From positions 2,542,001 through 2,606,000 of the forward strand of contig NZ_AP023362.1 of the NCBI RefSeq assembly GCF_018326285.1: a stretch of 64,000 nucleotides of DNA, read 5' to 3'. The notes under the pieces are model-generated. The model saw nothing but the letters and a program-made list of their open reading frames with translations. It was not told the origin of the DNA and ran no database searches. Each line of letters begins with the position of its first letter. Position 1 is the stretch's first letter. Position numbers and translations under genes: made by a program. Shown here piece by piece: positions 8,142 to 18,417 of this stretch. Origin of the DNA: Mycolicibacterium sp. TY81 (GTDB lineage Bacteria; Actinomycetota; Actinomycetes; Mycobacteriales; Mycobacteriaceae).

Positions 8142-9049
8142 GACTGCCCTACCGTCAGCAGCTCGGTCGAACTCTGGTGGCAAGCTGTTCCATTGCCACG
8201 TGATGGGCGGTAGGCCGGCCGGACGAACAACAGTGTGCAGTCCGAACCTTTCAAGGTCTCGCGCATTTCGTCGCCGGTCAGTTCCGCAACCAAGTCCCGG
8301 TCGTCTCCCCGCACGATGACAAGCTGGTCGATGCATGCACTCTGCCGAAGCAAGTTGCTCAGATGCCCCGGCATCGCCAGGGTGACCGACTCGAGGTAAC
8401 TGTTGTCCGCGGCTCTCAAATACCGCTCCAGAGCGGCGTGCACCGGATTGCTGACATCGACCGGCTCACCCGAATGCGACCAGGGCTCCAGCATCAGAAT
8501 CGGCGCATCACGCCATGCCGAATCAGACTCAGCAGCCTTCAATACTGCTGCAGCAGAGGCTGATTCGTCCAGGACAGCCACGATCCACTTGCGATGGTCG
8601 AACTCGCGATGTTTCCGCCGGATGATCGCGACTGAGCCTGGCGCGCTCCGGGCCACCTCAACAGCCGTCGATCCGCGCGGAGCATCAGGCGTGTCATGTG
8701 TTCCGCGGTCGCCGACGCACACCACAGCCGCCTGGCGGGACTCATCGGCAAGGCATTCAGCCGGGGTGCCCGAGAGAATCTCTGATTCGAGCTTCACGTC
8801 GACGCGTGTAGCGGTCACGGCTTTCCACGCCTTGTGCAACGCGTGCTGAGCGCGGTCGATGCTCTCCTGGTGGTCGGCATGATCCGAGTCGATGACGTAG
8901 ACCAGCCGCAACGTGGTGTCCCGGCTCGCCGCCTCGAGTGCGGCCCAGCGCGCAGCGCGCACCGCATGTTTGGAACCGTCGATGCCGACGACGACCGGAT
9001 TGACCGGGGCTTGGATGTTCATCAAAAGTCCTTGTGCCGTAGTGGTCAT
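8138..9049 (-). CDS. Universal stress protein, two tandem Usp domains
   Basis: The protein has 303 residues from the ATG at 9049, preceded by GGAGAG. A second ATG at 9022, with AAGGA six bases upstream, is nearly as good and would remove nine residues. The first Usp domain begins [14 protein letters not shown] and closes with GSTAVEVARSAPGSVAIIR, where the canonical ATP-binding G-x2-G-x9-G pattern is degenerate. The second domain is more diverged. Such proteins bind ATP or cAMP and act in dormancy and redox responses in mycobacteria. It is divergent from a nitroreductase gene and coupled to the small gene at 7836. Confidence 0.82.
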   Translation of the reverse strand: MTTTAQGLLMNIQAPVNPVVVGIDGSKHAVRAARWAALEAASRDTTLRLVYVIDSDHADHQESIDRAQHALHKAWKAVTATRVDVKLESEILSGTPAECLADESRQAAVVCVGDRGTHDTPDAPRGSTAVEVARSAPGSVAIIRRKHREFDHRKWIVAVLDESASAAAVLKAAESDSAWRDAPILMLEPWSHSGEPVDVSNPVHAALERYLRAADNSYLESVTLAMPGHLSNLLRQSACIDQLVIVRGDDRDLVAELTGDEMRETLKGSDCTLLFVRPAYRPSRGNGTACHQSSTELLTVGQS

Positions 9050-9175
9050 GCAGCTCTCCGATGCCATCTGACCGCACTGCTCGAACACGGCATAGTGTCG
9101 AAGGTCCTCGCGAGATCCGAAAAGTGCTCTGTCGACACCCGATGACGTGCTTGACCGCCAACGGCCGAGGTAATG

Positions 9176-9189
9176 ATGACTTCCGACCC
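9176..9189 (+). promoter_or_regulatory. Candidate DosR box upstream of nitroreductase
   Basis: ATGACTTCCGACCC matches 9 of 14 positions of the DosR core GGGACTWWAGTCCC by eye. Its right edge lies 67 bp upstream of the start at 9256, the spacing repeated at other candidate boxes in this island. Confidence 0.45.
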
Positions 9190-9255
9190 TGTGCGAAGCG
9201 TCCGAACCGTCGCAGGCTTCTAGGTGCACCTCGCTGTTGTCGAGAAGGACGCCGC

Positions 9256-10254
9256 ATGACGAAAGCCACTATTTCCCTCGCGGAAATCGAAGATGCGGTA
9301 CTTCTGGCCTGCAGAGCGCCGTCGATCCACAACAGCCAGCCGTGGTATTGGGTGCTCGAATCCGCCACGCTGAAGCTGTATCTCGACGCCGGCTGGCTGG
9401 TCACCACCGACGGTTCAGGCCGCCAGGCACTGTTGAGCTGCGGCGCGGCCTTGGACCATCTCCGCGTGGCGATGGCCGCAACTGGCTGGACCACAAAGGT
9501 AGAGCGCTTTCCCGACCCCGAGAACCACCGGCACCTCGCCGACATCCGCTTCCAGTCGGCCGCCGGCGTCACACCGGCACAGCGGCGGGCAGCAGACGCG
9601 ATATTGTGCCGGCGATCCGATCGACTTCCGTTCGGCGCAGTGACAGACCGGCCCGCGTTGGTCGAAATGCTGCGGCTGGCAACGGTGAATCACCCGGCCC
9701 AGGTTGACGTCCTGACCGCCCGACAACGCACCGAAGTAGCCCAGGCCTCACATCTAACCGATGCGCTACGGATGTACGACGCCGCGTATCACGCCGAATT
9801 GGACTGGTGGACTTCGTCTTTTGAGAGTACAACCGGTATTCCACACAGTGCGTTGTTGTCGGCTGCAGAAGGTTTTTGGGTTGACATCGGACGCTCGTTC
9901 CCGGTTTCCCATGTCCGCGAGCGTCGCCAACATGCCGGCGATGACCAGGCCACCGTGGTGGTCATCTCCGCACTCGGCGATACGCGCGAGGACATCTTGG
10001 CGTGCGGCGAGACGTTGTCGGTAGTGCTGCTGGAAGCCACCGTCGCGGGCCTAGCCAGTTGCACGCTCACCCACCTGACGGAGCACCCGGCCACCTGCGA
10101 CATCATCAGCGCGCTCACCGGCCATCCCCTGCCCCAGGTGTTGGTCCGCATCGGCACCGCCCCAGCCCTGGAGGACGTCCCGCCACCGACACCGCGACGC
10201 CAGCTGGCGGACGTTTTCCGCTTCCGGCCACATGGCTCTGATGACCGGAATTGA
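9256..10254 (+). CDS. Acg/Rv3131-family nitroreductase-like protein
   Basis: The 332-residue protein starts at ATG 9256 with AAGGA six bases upstream. The size equals Rv3131 and Rv2032 (Acg) of M. tuberculosis, as I recall them. Family signatures are CRAPSIHNSQPWYW near the N-terminus, a central CRRSDRLPFG and the C-terminal FMN-fold segment LASCTLTHLTEHP...GHPLPQVLVRIG. Acg-type proteins bind FMN but generally lack ordinary nitroreductase activity, and are strongly DosR-induced. A candidate DosR box sits 67 bp upstream. The gene is next to the Usp-DosR-DosS operon, as Rv3131 is next to dosRS. Confidence 0.86.
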   Translation: MTKATISLAEIEDAVLLACRAPSIHNSQPWYWVLESATLKLYLDAGWLVTTDGSGRQALLSCGAALDHLRVAMAATGWTTKVERFPDPENHRHLADIRFQSAAGVTPAQRRAADAILCRRSDRLPFGAVTDRPALVEMLRLATVNHPAQVDVLTARQRTEVAQASHLTDALRMYDAAYHAELDWWTSSFESTTGIPHSALLSAAEGFWVDIGRSFPVSHVRERRQHAGDDQATVVVISALGDTREDILACGETLSVVLLEATVAGLASCTLTHLTEHPATCDIISALTGHPLPQVLVRIGTAPALEDVPPPTPRRQLADVFRFRPHGSDDRN

Positions 10255-10427
10255 TGGCGGAGCGCTGGATGTGCGCCTGGCGGCCGCCCACTTGCGATAC
10301 CGCCGGCCCGCTACGCACAGTGCAGCCGCAAGCGCTACACCCGTTGCCAGTTGCTTCTTCATATCGTCGACGATGGCAAGTCACCAGCCCGCTCACTAGG
10401 GCACATGGGCCCACGGTCAGGCAACTA

Positions 10428-10441
10428 GGGACCAATGCCCC
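10428..10441 (+). promoter_or_regulatory. Candidate DosR box upstream of the Usp-dosR-dosS operon
   Basis: GGGACCAATGCCCC matches 11 of 14 core positions of the DosR consensus and is close to palindromic. It ends 70 bp before the start at 10512. A weaker GGGCACATGGGCCC follows the same spacing logic 29 bp upstream (10399-10412). Autoregulation of this operon by DosR is established in M. tuberculosis. Confidence 0.6.
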
Positions 10442-10511
10442 TGCCGCGGACACGGTCATCGCACCTACCGTCGACGAATAGTCAGCTGGGTGAAGTCAGG
10501 AGAGTGCGAAG

Positions 10512-11369
10512 ATGTACAAGTCAGCTTCACCGTCATCGGCCGTCGTGGTCGGCATCGACGGCTCGCGGTGGTCGGTTGACGCTGCCTTGTGGGCGGTCGA
10601 TGAAGCCGTCAGTCGCGACGTACCCCTGCGCCTGCTCTACGTCGTCGAGCCACGCGGCCATGGTGCCGTCGATCCCCAGCAGGAACCTCAAGATCTGGCG
10701 TGCGCCGACGTCTCCGTGCGGCGCGCGCTGGTCGCGGTCGAGTCCACAGAGCAGCCGGTCAAAGTGGAATGGGAAGTACTGCAGGGGCATCCCTCCCGGG
10801 TCCTGCTGGACGCCAGCCGATCTGCCGACCTGCTGTGTCTGGGCTCGCTCGGCATCGCGCATGCCACGGGGCACCGACTCGGTTCGACCGCGGCCACATT
10901 GGCGACTTCCGCGCCGTGTCCGGTGGCAATCGTCCGCAGCGGCAATCACCACGGGGTGATGCAGCCCAGGCACGTCGTGGTCGAAGTCGATGAAAGTCCG
11001 GACAGCGCCGTCGTTCTCGAGGCCGGAATCAGCGAAGCCCGGCTACGCGGAGTGCCCCTGACGGTGCTCGCAACGCGGCCGACCTCGCCTGCGGACGGAC
11101 GGGACAAAGTGCAGGATGATGGCGTGTCTGCGCGGCTGGACAAACGTCTCTCCCGGTATCGCCTCGCCAACCCGGACATCGAGTTCAACCCCGTCGCAAT
11201 CCGTGGTTCCACGATGAATTACCTTGATCGCCATGCCGATTCGATCCAATTGCTGGTGATCGGCAGGCACCGGAGACCCGGGATGGGTGAGATCGTGGGG
11301 ACGGCGCGCTCAGCCTCGCCCCAGGTGAACTGCACGGCACTGATTTGCCAACGTAATCAGCGCCTGTAG
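10512..11369 (+). CDS. Universal stress protein, Rv3134c-type, upstream of dosR
   Basis: The 285-residue tandem Usp protein starts at ATG 10512 after AGGAGAG. The N-terminus [25 protein letters not shown] is clearly the Rv3134c pattern (this run is split here as [10 protein letters not shown] and [12 protein letters not shown] for emphasis). The first domain closes with [19 protein letters not shown], a good Usp ATP-loop match; the second domain is diverged. In M. tuberculosis the Rv3134c homologue is co-transcribed with devR-devS, and here dosR begins 76 bp downstream. A strong DosR box lies 70 bp upstream. Its role is probably in hypoxia/NO signalling or ATP sensing. Confidence 0.85.
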   Translation: MYKSASPSSAVVVGIDGSRWSVDAALWAVDEAVSRDVPLRLLYVVEPRGHGAVDPQQEPQDLACADVSVRRALVAVESTEQPVKVEWEVLQGHPSRVLLDASRSADLLCLGSLGIAHATGHRLGSTAATLATSAPCPVAIVRSGNHHGVMQPRHVVVEVDESPDSAVVLEAGISEARLRGVPLTVLATRPTSPADGRDKVQDDGVSARLDKRLSRYRLANPDIEFNPVAIRGSTMNYLDRHADSIQLLVIGRHRRPGMGEIVGTARSASPQVNCTALICQRNQRL

Positions 11370-11445
11370 CCGAGGCCTGGCCTATCGTCATGAGCAAGAC
11401 GTCAACGTTTATCAGCGCGCCGCCGGCGTGCAGAAGGGCACGCGA

Positions 11446-12093
11446 ATGGTCACAGTATTTCTCGTCGATGACCATGAAGTCGTGCGCCGCGGACTCATCG
11501 ACCTGCTGAGTGCGGACCCGGATCTGGAAGTCATCGGCGAGGCTGGAACCGTGGCGCACGCCATGGCCCAGATTCCTGCGCTCAGACCCGATGTCGCCGT
11601 CCTCGATGTGCGTCTGCCGGACGGCAACGGCATCGAACTGTGCCGCGATCTGCTGTCGCGCCTACCCGACCTACGGTGCCTGATGTTGACGTCGTTCACC
11701 TCCGACGAGGCCATGCTCGACGCGGTCCTGGCCGGCGCGAGCGGCTATGTCATCAAGGACATCAAAGGCATGGAACTCGCCGAGGCGATCAAGGCCGTGG
11801 GCGCCGGACGGTCCCTCCTGGACAACCGTGCCGCCGCGGCGTTGATGGCGAAGCTCCGCAATGAAGCCGAGCGATCGGACCCGCTTTCGGGGCTGACCGA
11901 TCAGGAACGGGTGCTGCTGGATCTGCTCGGCGAAGGATTGACCAACAAGCAGATCGCCGCACGAATGTTCCTGGCGGAGAAGACGGTAAAGAACTACGTG
12001 TCGCGTCTGCTCGCCAAGCTGGGTATGGAACGACGGACGCAGGCCGCGGTGTTCGTGTCGAAACTGGAGCGGCCGCGGCGCTCGGACGACTGA
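11446..12093 (+). CDS. dosR: DosR/DevR dormancy response regulator (NarL/FixJ family)
   Basis: The 215-residue regulator has receiver residues Asp8, Asp9, phospho-acceptor Asp54 ([10 protein letters not shown]), Thr82 and Lys104, followed by a LuxR/NarL helix-turn-helix ([49 protein letters not shown]). It is almost residue-for-residue the DosR of M. tuberculosis over [16 protein letters not shown] and the DNA-binding region, so DNA specificity should be conserved. ATG 11446 is preferred over an upstream start because it gives the DosR N-terminus [16 protein letters not shown]. It activates genes under hypoxia, NO and CO, and is followed by its sensor kinase. Confidence 0.95.
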   Translation: MVTVFLVDDHEVVRRGLIDLLSADPDLEVIGEAGTVAHAMAQIPALRPDVAVLDVRLPDGNGIELCRDLLSRLPDLRCLMLTSFTSDEAMLDAVLAGASGYVIKDIKGMELAEAIKAVGAGRSLLDNRAAAALMAKLRNEAERSDPLSGLTDQERVLLDLLGEGLTNKQIAARMFLAEKTVKNYVSRLLAKLGMERRTQAAVFVSKLERPRRSDD

Positions 12094-13854
<1,761 letters not shown>

Positions 13855-14075
13855 TGGGGTGACTCGGGATGCGGGTCCAATGTCTTTGGCCACCAATGAC
13901 GATAGACACCGCTTCCGCCGGCATGTGGTCTGGGACAGAACTCTTCAGCAAGTGACGTAGTGCTCTGTCGATCGTGCCCGATCACCTGCAGGATCGTTGT
14001 ATGAGAAACGAGCAGTGTGCGCGATCTGAAACGCACCGCGTCGACCTCGATCACAGGTCCAGTGAGGTGAATCAG

Positions 14076-15107
14076 ATGCCCGAGACGTTCCCCGACCATC
14101 AGACGATTTGCGCGGCCATGGCGCTGGCAACGCGCGCCCCTTCGGTGCACAACACGCAACCCTGGCGGTGGCGCATCGGCGCCAACAGTGTGCACTTGTA
14201 CGCCGAATCGTCACTGCACCTGATTCACACCGACCCCGACGGCCGCGACCTGCTGATCAGTTGTGGTGCGGCGCTGCACCACGCGACCGTGGCCTTCCAC
14301 GCGCTGGGCTGGCAGGCGACCGTGCGCAGGTTCCCCAACCCGGCCGAGCCTGATCATCTCGCCGCGATCGAATTGACACCCTGCATCCCCGAGCAGGCCG
14401 ACATCGCTCTCGCCGCGGCGATTCCGCGGCGCCGAACCGACCGGCGGTACTACAGCGGCTGGCCCGTCCCGCTCGGGGACATCGCTCTGATGACCGCCCG
14501 CGCGGCGCGCCTCGGCATCGGCCTGCGCCGGGTGAAGCTCAACGACGTGCTCACAAGTGCCCTGCGGCAAGCGGTTTCACAGCATGTGCATGATCTGGAC
14601 TACCTCACCGAACTGACGGTCTGGAGCGGCCGCTATGCATCGGTCGCGGGTGTGCCCGCTCGTAGTACACCCGCGCCCGACCACAGCGCTGCTCTCCCCA
14701 GTCGCATCTTCGCCGGCCCCGTGCTCGGCCAGGCCGCAGGCACAACGGCCACCGATGACAACGGTTCACTGTTGGCGCTCGGCACCTCGACCGACACTCC
14801 GATTGATCGATTGCGGGCCGGAGAAGCAACGAGCGCAGTTCTGCTCACCGCCACCGCGCAGGGACTGTCCACGTGCCCCGTCACGGAGGCGCTGGAGAAT
14901 CCCGAGTGCCGAGCCATCGTCCGATCGGACGTTTTCGGCGATGAATTGTTCCCGCAGATGCTCATCCGCGTCGGCTGGGCACCCTTGAACGCAGACCCCT
15001 TACCCTCGACCCCGCGCCGCGCGCTGACGGACGTCGTTTCCCTTCTGCACGACGAGGACTCGTTGCCGGGTTCTCGTGCCTGCGACGACCAGGCGGCGGG
15101 TCGCTGA
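14076..15107 (+). CDS. Acg/Rv3131-family nitroreductase-like protein, second copy
   Basis: The 343-residue protein is read from ATG 14076 (MPETFPDHQTICAAMALA), preceded by GAGGTG. Family motifs are TRAPSVHNTQPWRWRIG, PRRRTDRRYYSGWPV and a C-terminal FGDELFPQMLIRVGWAP. It is a paralogue of the gene at 9256, and the pair brackets the Usp-dosR-dosS operon, much as Rv3127 and Rv3131 flank this region in M. tuberculosis. The 221-bp gap upstream has only weak DosR-like sequences (for example around 13867 and 13881). FMN binding is likely; the substrate is unknown. Confidence 0.85.
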   Translation: MPETFPDHQTICAAMALATRAPSVHNTQPWRWRIGANSVHLYAESSLHLIHTDPDGRDLLISCGAALHHATVAFHALGWQATVRRFPNPAEPDHLAAIELTPCIPEQADIALAAAIPRRRTDRRYYSGWPVPLGDIALMTARAARLGIGLRRVKLNDVLTSALRQAVSQHVHDLDYLTELTVWSGRYASVAGVPARSTPAPDHSAALPSRIFAGPVLGQAAGTTATDDNGSLLALGTSTDTPIDRLRAGEATSAVLLTATAQGLSTCPVTEALENPECRAIVRSDVFGDELFPQMLIRVGWAPLNADPLPSTPRRALTDVVSLLHDEDSLPGSRACDDQAAGR

Positions 15108-15160
15108 TCCGAGTCCCGATCGACGACCCGCGCCTCTATCCATGAGATGGAGTTCGCATA

Positions 15161-15610
15161 ATGACCGCAACACCGCACATTCAGCACCGCACCCGGATGT
15201 TCGCTCGGGTGCTCGGGCCCTATCTCGTCGTCGCGGCCGCAACACTGGTCACCCGGGCTGATTACGTCAAGACCCTGATGCACACATTCGGGGACAACTC
15301 TGTATGGCCTTGGATCACAGGCGCATTCGTCTTACCGATGGGACTGGTCGTCGTCACACTGCACCCGCATTGGCGCGGAGCTGCTGCCGCCACCGTGTCG
15401 GTGCTGGGCTGGTTGACTGTGCTCAAGGGCGCGGCGTTGATGATGTTCCCCGCGGCGTACCTGGCGACAGGGCACGACGTTCTGGCCGTCGCACCGTGGT
15501 GGCAGGCGGTCGTGATCGTCACCGGGCTGGCCGGGCTGTATCTCACCGCGGTCGGGTGGTCCCCAGATCGTCGATCAGCCCCATCCGTCGCCGTGTCCGC
15601 CGACTCCTGA
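15161..15610 (+). CDS. Small integral membrane protein, unknown function
   Basis: The 149-residue protein has four hydrophobic segments, roughly residues 13-32, 47-68, 74-102 and 110-130, so it is probably a four-helix inner-membrane protein. ATG 15161 has GGAG eight bases upstream. It follows the second nitroreductase by 53 bp on the same strand and is probably co-transcribed with it as part of the dormancy island. I do not recognise a named family. Confidence 0.7.
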   Translation: MTATPHIQHRTRMFARVLGPYLVVAAATLVTRADYVKTLMHTFGDNSVWPWITGAFVLPMGLVVVTLHPHWRGAAAATVSVLGWLTVLKGAALMMFPAAYLATGHDVLAVAPWWQAVVIVTGLAGLYLTAVGWSPDRRSAPSVAVSADS

Positions 15611-15644
15611 TGAACTCCAACGGCATTCGGGTCGGCCGGCAACG

Positions 15645-16253
15645 TCAGATCGGTACGATGTCCTGATTCCCGGAGTCGATATCATTCAGTTCACGCGCAA
15701 TCACTGCCATCAGCGTTCGAAGGTCATTGTTCGCGCGGTACAGATAGACCGAGGCCATCTCGATGTCTGCGACGTCCTGACTCCGAATGCCGGTCAGGCA
15801 CTCACTGAATCCGGAGCCGAAATCCTCGAGAGTCTGCCGCAGGGCGGTTGTCAGTGTCGCTTCCGGGCTCGGCAACAACGCCTGTAGCTGAGGCAGGACC
15901 ATCTGGCCGGCTTCGCAGGCCCGCTGAATTCCCACCATGTCAGACTTGGCAGCCGCGGTGGCGATGTTGTCCCGCTGAATCAGTAACGCGTCCAGCGGTG
16001 ATTCAAGTTGCGCAAGCCACGCATGCAGTTGTTGCGATGTGGGCGGCGCCTGCTGTTGTGCCGTAGCAACTTTCGCCGGCGCTACCGCGTCATCCGGCAG
16101 CACCAGGCGGACCAGCGAAAAGCCGCCGAACATCCAACCGATGAGCATCGCCGCCACGATCAGCGCAGCGGTGATCAGAGCGAGAAACCGCCCTTGGGAC
16201 GCACCTTCCACGCCTTCTGACGACAGGACATCCTCATCGGTGGATACGGCCAT
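15645..16253 (-). CDS. Membrane-anchored protein of unknown function in the dormancy island
   Basis: The 202-residue protein uses ATG 16253 with a strong GGAGGA seven bases upstream. One transmembrane helix (about 25-50, LITAALIVAAMLIGWMFGG) leaves a C-terminal domain outside the membrane. That domain starts with a QQQAPPTSQQ linker and is mostly helical, with single cysteines in the CEAG and CLTG segments that could pair. I do not recognise the family. A candidate DosR box lies 77 bp upstream of the start, which suggests hypoxic induction. It is divergent from the tgs1-like gene. Confidence 0.7.
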   Translation of the reverse strand: MAVSTDEDVLSSEGVEGASQGRFLALITAALIVAAMLIGWMFGGFSLVRLVLPDDAVAPAKVATAQQQAPPTSQQLHAWLAQLESPLDALLIQRDNIATAAAKSDMVGIQRACEAGQMVLPQLQALLPSPEATLTTALRQTLEDFGSGFSECLTGIRSQDVADIEMASVYLYRANNDLRTLMAVIARELNDIDSGNQDIVPI

Positions 16254-16329
16254 CGGGAAATCCTCCCTACGAATCACGACTTCAGTGGGGCAGCCACTCG
16301 ATGGTGCGCCACTGGTCTGGGGCCCACAC

Positions 16330-16343
16330 GGGCCAAAGGTCCT
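16330..16343 (-). promoter_or_regulatory. Candidate DosR box between membrane protein and tgs1-like gene
   Basis: On the minus strand AGGACCTTTGGCCC matches 10 of 14 DosR core positions. It is 77 bp from the minus-strand start at 16253 and 163 bp from the plus-strand start at 16506, so the spacing favours control of the unknown membrane protein, though both may respond. Confidence 0.5.
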
Positions 16344-16505
16344 CTGGCAGGCAGCCGGAAGGCCACAAGCCCGGTCACGGCAGGCGCAGCAGGTGCCGAA
16401 GGTCCCTACGACCGCGGTCCATCAGCTCTGCTCGTGAACTTCCGACAGGCGCAACATCATTCGCGAACACCGCACCATTGGCAGGCCGGCCCGTAAAGGA
16501 CACCG

Positions 16506-17903
16506 ATGAACGACAACCAGCTCACCGCTCTCGATGCCGGATTCCTGCAGGCTGAGGATTCCGACAGTCATGCCAATCTTGCCGTCGCGGTGGTGGCCAT
16601 CATGGAAGGCCCGGCCCCGGACTTCGCCGAACTACAAGCGGTGCTCGACGAGCGCTCGGCCACCCTGCCCCGTTGCCGACAGGTGTTGCACTCATATCCG
16701 CTCGACCTCAGCGCTCCAGAATGGGTACCGGCACCCAGTTTCGACATCACCCACCACGTCCGCCGGCTCACCGTAACAGCGCCCGGTGATGACACTGCGA
16801 TTCATCGCGCGGTGGCGAGCTTGATGGAGCGCCGCCTCGACAGATCCCGTCCATTGTGGGAAGCGTGGATGCTGGACGGTCTGGCTGATGGTCGCTGGGC
16901 GATCGTGGTCAAGCTGCACCACTGCATCGCCGACGGTGTCGCGGCGACAGCAATGCTCGCCGGCATCTGCGACAACCAGTGGGCAGCGCGCGATGAAATC
17001 CCCTGCCTCCCTTCGGGATCAGCTCAGCAATCGCGGCGCGGCTTCAATCCGATCACGCTCGGCACCGATGCGTGGCGGATGGTGAGATCGACGGCGCGCA
17101 GTGGGGTGCGCATGGCGTTCGGAGCTGCTCAACTCGTAGCCGGCGTGCTCACCACCTCGACCCAACCCCTCAACGGGCAGCTCAGCGACATGCGCCGATT
17201 CAGTGCTGTCGAGGTCTCGCTACCCGATGTCCAGATGGTCGCCAAGCGGTTCGGCGTCACCGTCAACGACGTGGCTCTGGCCGCCATCACGGACGGTTTC
17301 CGGTCAGCGATGCTGCAGCACGACATGCAACCTTCGGCCGGGCCGATCCGCACCGTCGTGCCGGTTTCTGTCCGGCCTGCCGAACTACTCCACGTGCCCG
17401 ACAACCGGGTTTCCATATTGCTGCCTGACCTCCCCGTCGATCGGCCGGATCCGCTCGAACAGCTTCGGCTGGTCCACAAGAGGCTGACAACGGCGAAAGG
17501 CAGTGGGCAGCGCCAGGCCGGCTCTCTGGTGGTTTCCGCAGCCAACCTGATTCCATTTCCGATCATGGCGTCGGCCGTGCGCCTGCTGGGCCGGCTTCCG
17601 CAACATGGCGTCGTTGCCGTGACGACGAATGTCCCGGGCCCGAGCCGGCGCATGCGCTTGATGGGTCGTCAGATCGCCGCGCTCGTGCCGGTACCGCCGA
17701 TTGCGATGGGCATGCGCACGGGCATCGCCATCATGAGCTACGCAGATCGCCTGACATTCGGCGTCATCGGCGACTACGACGCCGAGCTCGACACGGAAGA
17801 TCTCGCCCGCGGCATCGAGAACGGGCTCGCTCACCTGATCTCCGTCGCGTCAGCTGCGACGCACACTCGCCGGCTGGGCAACCTGATGCTGCTCAGCGGC
17901 TAG
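16506..17903 (+). CDS. tgs1: Wax ester synthase / diacylglycerol acyltransferase, Tgs1-like
   Basis: The 465-residue protein starts at ATG 16506 after AAAGGA. It opens LTALDAGFLQAEDSD, the typical WS/DGAT start, and carries the catalytic HHCIADG (HHxxxDG, residues 138-144). The second family motif region follows in VAAITDGFRSAM, VPVSVRPAE, PDNRVSILLPDLP and TNVPGP. Length and these segments fit Tgs1 (Rv3130c) better than other M. tuberculosis paralogues. It joins acyl-CoA to diacylglycerol to make storage triacylglycerol at the membrane, the main lipid store of non-replicating cells. Its place beside dosRS genes supports that role; the symbol is by similarity. Confidence 0.88.
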   Translation: MNDNQLTALDAGFLQAEDSDSHANLAVAVVAIMEGPAPDFAELQAVLDERSATLPRCRQVLHSYPLDLSAPEWVPAPSFDITHHVRRLTVTAPGDDTAIHRAVASLMERRLDRSRPLWEAWMLDGLADGRWAIVVKLHHCIADGVAATAMLAGICDNQWAARDEIPCLPSGSAQQSRRGFNPITLGTDAWRMVRSTARSGVRMAFGAAQLVAGVLTTSTQPLNGQLSDMRRFSAVEVSLPDVQMVAKRFGVTVNDVALAAITDGFRSAMLQHDMQPSAGPIRTVVPVSVRPAELLHVPDNRVSILLPDLPVDRPDPLEQLRLVHKRLTTAKGSGQRQAGSLVVSAANLIPFPIMASAVRLLGRLPQHGVVAVTTNVPGPSRRMRLMGRQIAALVPVPPIAMGMRTGIAIMSYADRLTFGVIGDYDAELDTEDLARGIENGLAHLISVASAATHTRRLGNLMLLSG

Positions 17904-17967
17904 AACCGGCAATTACCCGCTGCTGCACAACAACTTTGCGCTCAGACTGATAGCACAGGAGTGAACC

Positions 17968-18357
17968 GTGATCGATCAACAATGGGACTCGGACAACTCG
18001 ATTCTCACCATTCACCCGGAATCCCCGTTGAGTACCGGCGATTTTGCCGCCCTCAACCAAACTGTCGACCCGAAGATCGAGCAGGGCGGCGACCTTGCCG
18101 GCCTCATCATCGACGCTCCACATTTTCCGGGATGGGACAGTTTCGGGGCGATGGTGACGCACCTGCGATTCGTCCATGACCATCACCAACACGTGAAAAA
18201 GATTGCCATCGTCACTGATTCGCCGATAGCGGGCGTTGCACAGCACCTGGTGTCACACTTCATCACTGCGGAGATCCGGAAGTTCCCCGCGGGGCAGGTC
18301 GAGGACGCCACGGCGTGGATCACCAGTGGCCGTCAATCTGAGGACCCTAGACCTTAG
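17968..18357 (+). CDS. SpoIIAA-like (STAS/SEC14-type fold) protein
   Basis: The 129-residue protein starts at GTG 17968 with AGGAG seven bases upstream. The segments DLAGLIIDAPHFPGWDSFGA, VHDHHQHVKKIAIVTDSPI and SHFITAEIRKFPAG match the SpoIIAA-like family found widely in bacteria. Members have a STAS-like fold and no firmly known function. It follows the tgs1-like gene by 64 bp and is probably in the same transcript. It is convergent with the phosphoketolase gene. Confidence 0.72.
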   Translation: MIDQQWDSDNSILTIHPESPLSTGDFAALNQTVDPKIEQGGDLAGLIIDAPHFPGWDSFGAMVTHLRFVHDHHQHVKKIAIVTDSPIAGVAQHLVSHFITAEIRKFPAGQVEDATAWITSGRQSEDPRP

Positions 18358-18417
18358 TCGCCGAAGCCCCCTGAGCGCACAGTCGTCGCATGACGAGGAC
18401 AGTTATCGCCGACGCCG

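Noticed and set aside
9101..9118. Palindrome around CTCGCGAG upstream of the Usp at 8138
   Set aside because: It is roughly symmetrical but does not fit the DosR consensus and has no second copy in the window, so I do not call it an operator.
13867..13891. DosR-like sequences upstream of the second nitroreductase
   Set aside because: They match only about 8 of 14 core positions and lie about 185-200 bp from the start, so they are too weak to list as sites.
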